DNA of 8,684 nt from the NCBI GenBank assembly GCA_002365025.1, contig DEYX01000096.1, positions 1 to 8,684 of the forward strand, written 5' to 3'. The stretch comes from Hungatella sp. UBA3147. GTDB lineage: Bacteria; Bacillota; Clostridia; Lachnospirales; Lachnospiraceae. The notes under the pieces were generated by a model. That model saw only the letters and a list, made by a program, of their open reading frames with translations. It was not told the DNA's origin and searched no databases. Both the position numbers and the translations under genes were made by a program. Positions 5,970 through 8,684 of this stretch are shown one piece after another (within the stretch, counting starts at the first letter, position 1; each line of letters starts with the position of its first letter).

Positions 5970-6188
5970 ATGAAAAAGAATATATTTAACGTGATTTTTT
6001 ATCTTATCTGCTTTTCTGTTCTCTTCAAATCCATCTACCGACTTGCGTTTACAGTCCCGCCGGCTCCGGGAGCTCCAGGTTACCAGGAATATTATTACGG
6101 TACCATTGTCATGAGTATTGGCATCGGGCTTATGGTTATTGTGCCCAATCTCATCATTGAATATCTGATGGGCAACTGCTCCTCTTAG
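5970..6188 (+). CDS. Small membrane protein, two helices, unknown function
   Basis: I do not recognise a family. The ATG at 5970 is preceded by an excellent AAAGGAGG (5953-5960) with a 9-nt spacer. The upstream ATG at 5919 in the same frame has no such site and would begin inside the promoter, so the 72-residue form is preferred. It has a basic start (MKKN), a helix at about residues 5-27, a proline/glycine/tyrosine-rich loop (VPPAPGAPGYQEYYYG, 29-44) and a second helix at about 45-66. Both termini are probably cytoplasmic. The conserved-looking layout is like other small two-helix membrane proteins encoded beside XRE regulators, and the divergent regulator may control it. Its function is unknown. 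Confidence 0.7.
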   Translation: MKKNIFNVIFYLICFSVLFKSIYRLAFTVPPAPGAPGYQEYYYGTIVMSIGIGLMVIVPNLIIEYLMGNCSS

Positions 6189-6190
6189 AC

Positions 6191-6220
6191 TTGACGCAGA
6201 CAGGCCCTTCATTGTATGAT
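6191..6220 (+). promoter_or_regulatory. Promoter for the metallophosphoesterase gene
   Basis: TTGACG (6191-6196), an 18-nt spacer and TATGAT (6215-6220) each match consensus in five of six positions. Transcription should begin near 6227, about 40 nt before the start codon. Confidence 0.65.
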
Positions 6221-6266
6221 GAACAGAAAGCAGGAAAAAGAATGAAGGAAGAAGAGGAGAGACCAG

Positions 6267-7121
6267 ATGGGGTTTGCTGCCGTAGCTATTTGCGCCGCAG
6301 TGGGCGCAGGCTTATATTTGCGTTCCGAATATGAAAAAGAACAGCTTAGCATAGAGAGGACTGTTTTTGAAAGCGCTAAGATAAAAGCGGATCGTACCAT
6401 TGTGTTCCTTTCCGATCTTCACGAACACCGGTTTGGCGACGGCAATGAAAGGCTGCTGGCCGCTGTTAATGAGGCGGCTCCTGATCTTGTGCTGGTAGGC
6501 GGCGATATGATCATCAGCAAAGGGAAAGCGGATATGGCCGCTGCCTTAGAGCTCTTGGAAAAGTTGGCAGGCAGATACCCTGTCTTTTGCGGCAATGGCA
6601 ATCATGAGAACCGTCTGCTTTGGGAATACCAGGTGTACGGAGGTGCATATGAAGCGTATGTGCAAAATTTAAAAAATCTTGGAATCAAAGTTCTTGATAA
6701 CCGGACAGAATGGTATGGGGAAGATATCGCTGTTACCGGGATTGATCTAAACAAAGGGGCTTACCGGAAGTTCCATCCGGATCGTTTGAAAGAGGATGAG
6801 ATTCTACAAAAGGTGGGAAAGGCGGCGAAGGAGCGGTTTCAGATTCTGCTGTGCCATTCTCCCCTTTATTTTTCCTCGTGCAGAAGCTGGGGAGCAGATT
6901 TGACTCTGTCCGGCCACTTTCATGGGGGAACCATAAGGCTCCCATACCTTGGAGGGGTCATGACACCTCAATATCAATTTTTCCTTCCATACTGTGCCGG
7001 TGAGTTTACAGAAGATGGGAGGCATATGATCGTAAGCAGAGGGCTTGGAACCCATTCCATTAATATCCGCTTAAATAACAAACCTCAACTGGTAGTGGTG
7101 GATTTAAAAATGAAATCATGA
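6267..7121 (+). CDS. Membrane-anchored calcineurin-like metallophosphoesterase
   Basis: This 284-residue protein has one N-terminal hydrophobic helix (2-18), probably an anchor, and a complete calcineurin-like phosphoesterase domain. Metal and active-site motifs in order: DLH (D50, H52), GGD (D80), GNGNHE (N112, H113), LLCHSP (H197) and GHFHGG (H217, H219). This is the YaeI/YkuE-like subgroup with GHxHGGxxRLP at 216-226; relatives cleave phosphodiester or pyrophosphate bonds in nucleotides or lipid precursors, and the substrate here is unknown. AGGAG at 6255-6259 with a 7-nt spacer fixes the ATG. The gene has its own promoter. No clear terminator follows, so some readthrough into scpA is possible, although scpA has its own strong promoter. 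Confidence 0.9.
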   Translation: MGFAAVAICAAVGAGLYLRSEYEKEQLSIERTVFESAKIKADRTIVFLSDLHEHRFGDGNERLLAAVNEAAPDLVLVGGDMIISKGKADMAAALELLEKLAGRYPVFCGNGNHENRLLWEYQVYGGAYEAYVQNLKNLGIKVLDNRTEWYGEDIAVTGIDLNKGAYRKFHPDRLKEDEILQKVGKAAKERFQILLCHSPLYFSSCRSWGADLTLSGHFHGGTIRLPYLGGVMTPQYQFFLPYCAGEFTEDGRHMIVSRGLGTHSINIRLNNKPQLVVVDLKMKS

Positions 7122-7139
7122 TTTTGGGCCTTCCATATA

Positions 7140-7168
7140 TTTACAGATGAAGCAGGATTTGATATACT
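7140..7168 (+). promoter_or_regulatory. Strong promoter for scpAB
   Basis: TTTACA (7140-7145), a 17-nt spacer and TATACT (7163-7168) with an extended TG at 7160-7161. Expected start is near 7175. An in-frame ATG at 7179 would then be almost leaderless and has no spaced ribosome site, which supports the ATG at 7206 as the scpA start. Confidence 0.7.
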
Positions 7169-7205
7169 GGTCAAAGGCATGTCTTATTCTGCCTTGGAGG
7201 ATTTT

Positions 7206-8039
7206 ATGGGAATCTCTTATAAACTGGATAATTTCGAGGGGCCGCTGGATTTACTGCTTCATTTGATCGAGAAGAATAAGGTGAATATCTACGACATTCC
7301 CATTGCGACGATCACGGAGCAGTACCTGGACTATGTAAATCACATGGAGACAGAGGATTTAAACATTGTCAGCGAATTTCTTGTCATGGCTGCAACTCTC
7401 ATTGATATAAAGGCGCGCATGCTGCTTCCCAGGGAGACCAATGAGGAAGGCGAGGAAGAGGATCCCAGGGCCGAGCTTGTGGCACGCCTTTTGGAATACA
7501 AATATTATAAATATATGTCTCTGGAGCTTAAGGACCGGGAAGTGGGGGCGGAACGTCTGTTATATAAATTCCCTTCCATTCCGCCTGAGGTGGCAAAGTA
7601 CGAACCGCCGGTGGATTTGGACAAGCTCCTTGACGGGCTTACCCTGGCGAAACTCCAGGAAATTTTCCGGGCGGTCACGAAACGTAAGTCGGACCGCGTG
7701 GATCCTATCCGCAGCCAGTTTGGCAATATCCGGAGGGAATCCATAAGCCTGGAGGACAAGATAAAATCGGTCATGGATTATGCCAGAGAGCACCGGAAGT
7801 TTTCTTTCCGCGGGCTGCTTGAGCAGCAGCCGGACCGGACCCTGGTTGTTGTGACATTTTTAGCGCTTCTGGAGCTCATGAAGATCGGCAAGATCAGGCT
7901 GACCCAGGAGCATTTGTTTGATGATATGTTCATTGAAACCCTGGAACCGGAAGGGGAAGACGGGGAAATGGATTTGTCGGAACTGCAGGATGAAGGGGAA
8001 GGAATTAAGGGAGAGGAAATCGATGGAATCGATGGATAA
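7206..8039 (+). CDS. scpA: Segregation and condensation protein A (kleisin)
   Basis: ScpA is the kleisin that, with ScpB, bridges the SMC dimer for chromosome compaction and segregation. The 277-residue product has the family's N-terminal signature, KLDNFEGPLDLLLHLI at 6-21 and VNIYDIPI at 26-33, then the SEFLVMAATLIDIKARMLLP helix (56-75) that contacts the SMC neck. A charged middle follows, then a C-terminal winged helix (about 195-245, with the VVVTFLALLELMK helix at 214-226) that contacts the SMC head. The last 30 residues are a long acidic tail rich in Glu, Asp and Gly. The start is ATG 7206 with GGAGG (7196-7200), spacer 5 nt. An upstream ATG at 7179 is disfavoured by ribosome site and promoter position. 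The last 17 nt overlap scpB. Confidence 0.95.
   Translation: MGISYKLDNFEGPLDLLLHLIEKNKVNIYDIPIATITEQYLDYVNHMETEDLNIVSEFLVMAATLIDIKARMLLPRETNEEGEEEDPRAELVARLLEYKYYKYMSLELKDREVGAERLLYKFPSIPPEVAKYEPPVDLDKLLDGLTLAKLQEIFRAVTKRKSDRVDPIRSQFGNIRRESISLEDKIKSVMDYAREHRKFSFRGLLEQQPDRTLVVVTFLALLELMKIGKIRLTQEHLFDDMFIETLEPEGEDGEMDLSELQDEGEGIKGEEIDGIDG
8019..8036 (+). repeat. Two tandem copies of ATCGATGGA at the scpA/scpB junction
   Basis: A 9-bp unit occurs at 8019-8027 and 8028-8036. In the scpA frame it encodes IDG twice at the C-terminus. In the scpB frame it supplies two in-frame ATG codons, 8023 and 8032. It looks like a slippage duplication. Confidence 0.7.
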
Positions 8040-8684
8040 GGATACTCTATTGCCTGATGGGCCGAAGAAGAGCACAAAAGAAGAAAAGGTGTGGGAAGCC
8101 GTGATCGAGGCGGTTCTCTTTACCATGGGAAATTCCGTTGAACTTAAGGCTCTTGCTGCAGCGATTGATCAGGATGAGGCCACTGCTAAGGAAGTGGTTC
8201 TCCGTTTAATGAAGCGCTATGATACGGGGAAAAGAGGGATGCAGATCCTTGAACTGGAAAACAGCTATCAGATGTGCACGCGGTCTGAATATTACGAGAA
8301 TTTGATTCGTGTGGCATCTGCGCCTAAAAAGCAGGTTCTTACGGATGTGGTTTTAGAGACGCTGTCCATCATAGCTTACAAGCAGCCTGTGACAAAGCTT
8401 GAAATAGAGAAAATCAGGGGTGTCAAATCAGATCATGCGGTCAATAAGCTGGTGGAATACAACCTGGTATATGAAGTGGGCCGTATGGATGCTCCCGGCC
8501 GTCCGGCACTATTTGCCACCACAGAAGAATTTTTAAGAAGATTTGGCATTGGATCAACTCAGAATCTTCCGGTTGCCGATCCTGTTGTAACAGCTGAGAT
8601 ACGGATGGAAGTGGAAGAGGAGCTTTCGGAAAGCGGTGATCTGATTCCGGCAAAAGATAAAAAAGATGATAACATTCAGGAGGA
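8023..8684 (+). CDS. scpB: Segregation and condensation protein B, cut by the right edge
   Basis: ScpB binds ScpA and stabilises the SMC-kleisin ring. The frame is open to the window end: 220 complete codons with no stop. It shows two winged-helix domains. The first, about 24-98, begins with the VIEAVLFTMG helix. The second, about 104-175, contains the family's best conserved stretch: LSIIAYKQPVTK at 114-125, EIEKIRG at 127-133, and GRPALFATTEEFLRRFGI at 159-176. After residue 177 an acidic, variable tail continues past the usual family end. The start at ATG 8023 follows AGAGGA (8012-8017) with a 5-nt spacer; ATG 8032 has no better site. The start lies 17 nt inside scpA, the usual tight coupling of this pair. 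Confidence 0.93.
   Translation, partial: MESMDKDTLLPDGPKKSTKEEKVWEAVIEAVLFTMGNSVELKALAAAIDQDEATAKEVVLRLMKRYDTGKRGMQILELENSYQMCTRSEYYENLIRVASAPKKQVLTDVVLETLSIIAYKQPVTKLEIEKIRGVKSDHAVNKLVEYNLVYEVGRMDAPGRPALFATTEEFLRRFGIGSTQNLPVADPVVTAEIRMEVEEELSESGDLIPAKDKKDDNIQE

Noticed and set aside
6216..6245. Very short ORF (MMNRKQEKE) in the leader of the metallophosphoesterase
   Set aside because: No ribosome site, nine codons, and it overlaps the -10 of the promoter.
7113..7124. AAATCATGATTT palindrome at the end of the metallophosphoesterase gene
   Set aside because: Short AT-rich stem of 4 bp with no useful T-tract; not a credible terminator.
7179..7205. Longer N-terminus (ATG 7179) for ScpA
   Set aside because: It lies about 4 nt from the predicted transcript start with AAAGG only 1 nt away, and ScpA proteins usually begin close to the KLDNFEGPLDLLL motif.

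Overview
The window reads as ordinary chromosomal DNA from a Gram-positive member of the Bacillota. A clostridial, Lachnospiraceae-type genome (Lacrimispora / Clostridium saccharolyticum-like) fits best. The reasons are purine-rich Shine-Dalgarno sites before nearly every gene, sigma-A-like promoters often with an extended TG -10, intrinsic hairpin/T-tract terminators, an scpA-scpB pair, and a secreted D,D-carboxypeptidase with aromatic cell-wall-binding repeats. The genus is an inference from protein style, not a database match.

Layout. (1) At the left edge (26-78) is a two-hairpin palindromic element before an extended -10 promoter. (2) A two-gene rightward unit follows: a CPBP/Abi membrane metalloprotease (131-874) overlapping a family 2 glycosyltransferase (871-1890) by 4 nt. 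It ends at a bidirectional terminator shared with a leftward PAP2-type membrane phosphatase (1959-2615). (3) A 331-nt divergent intergenic region (2616-2946) holds both outward promoters and a possible leftward small ORF with a strong ribosome binding site. (4) A rightward unit encodes a COG2426 'small multidrug export' membrane protein (2947-3426) and a Nudix hydrolase (3451-4137), closed by a clean terminator. (5) A secreted D-Ala-D-Ala carboxypeptidase (4272-5552) ends at a 44-bp perfect palindrome that also carries the end of a leftward XRE-type regulator (5600-5875). (6) That regulator is divergent from a 72-residue two-helix membrane protein (5970-6188). Their shared intergenic region holds a direct repeat placed over both candidate promoters. 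(7) A membrane-anchored metallophosphoesterase (6267-7121) is followed by scpA (7206-8039) and scpB (8023 to the right edge), the kleisin and winged-helix partners of the SMC chromosome-segregation complex.

Working together. Several products act at the envelope: the glycosyltransferase, PAP2 phosphatase, CPBP protease, D,D-carboxypeptidase, COG2426 protein, small membrane protein and probably the phosphoesterase. ScpA and ScpB act on chromosome segregation. Most genes have their own promoter, so this is a run of short transcription units, not one pathway operon.

I see no mobile element, CRISPR array, tRNA or rRNA. I found no convincing new multi-gene system. The best leads are the regulator/small-membrane-protein divergent pair with its repeat, the unannotated small ORF at 2657-2773, and the palindromic element at the left edge.
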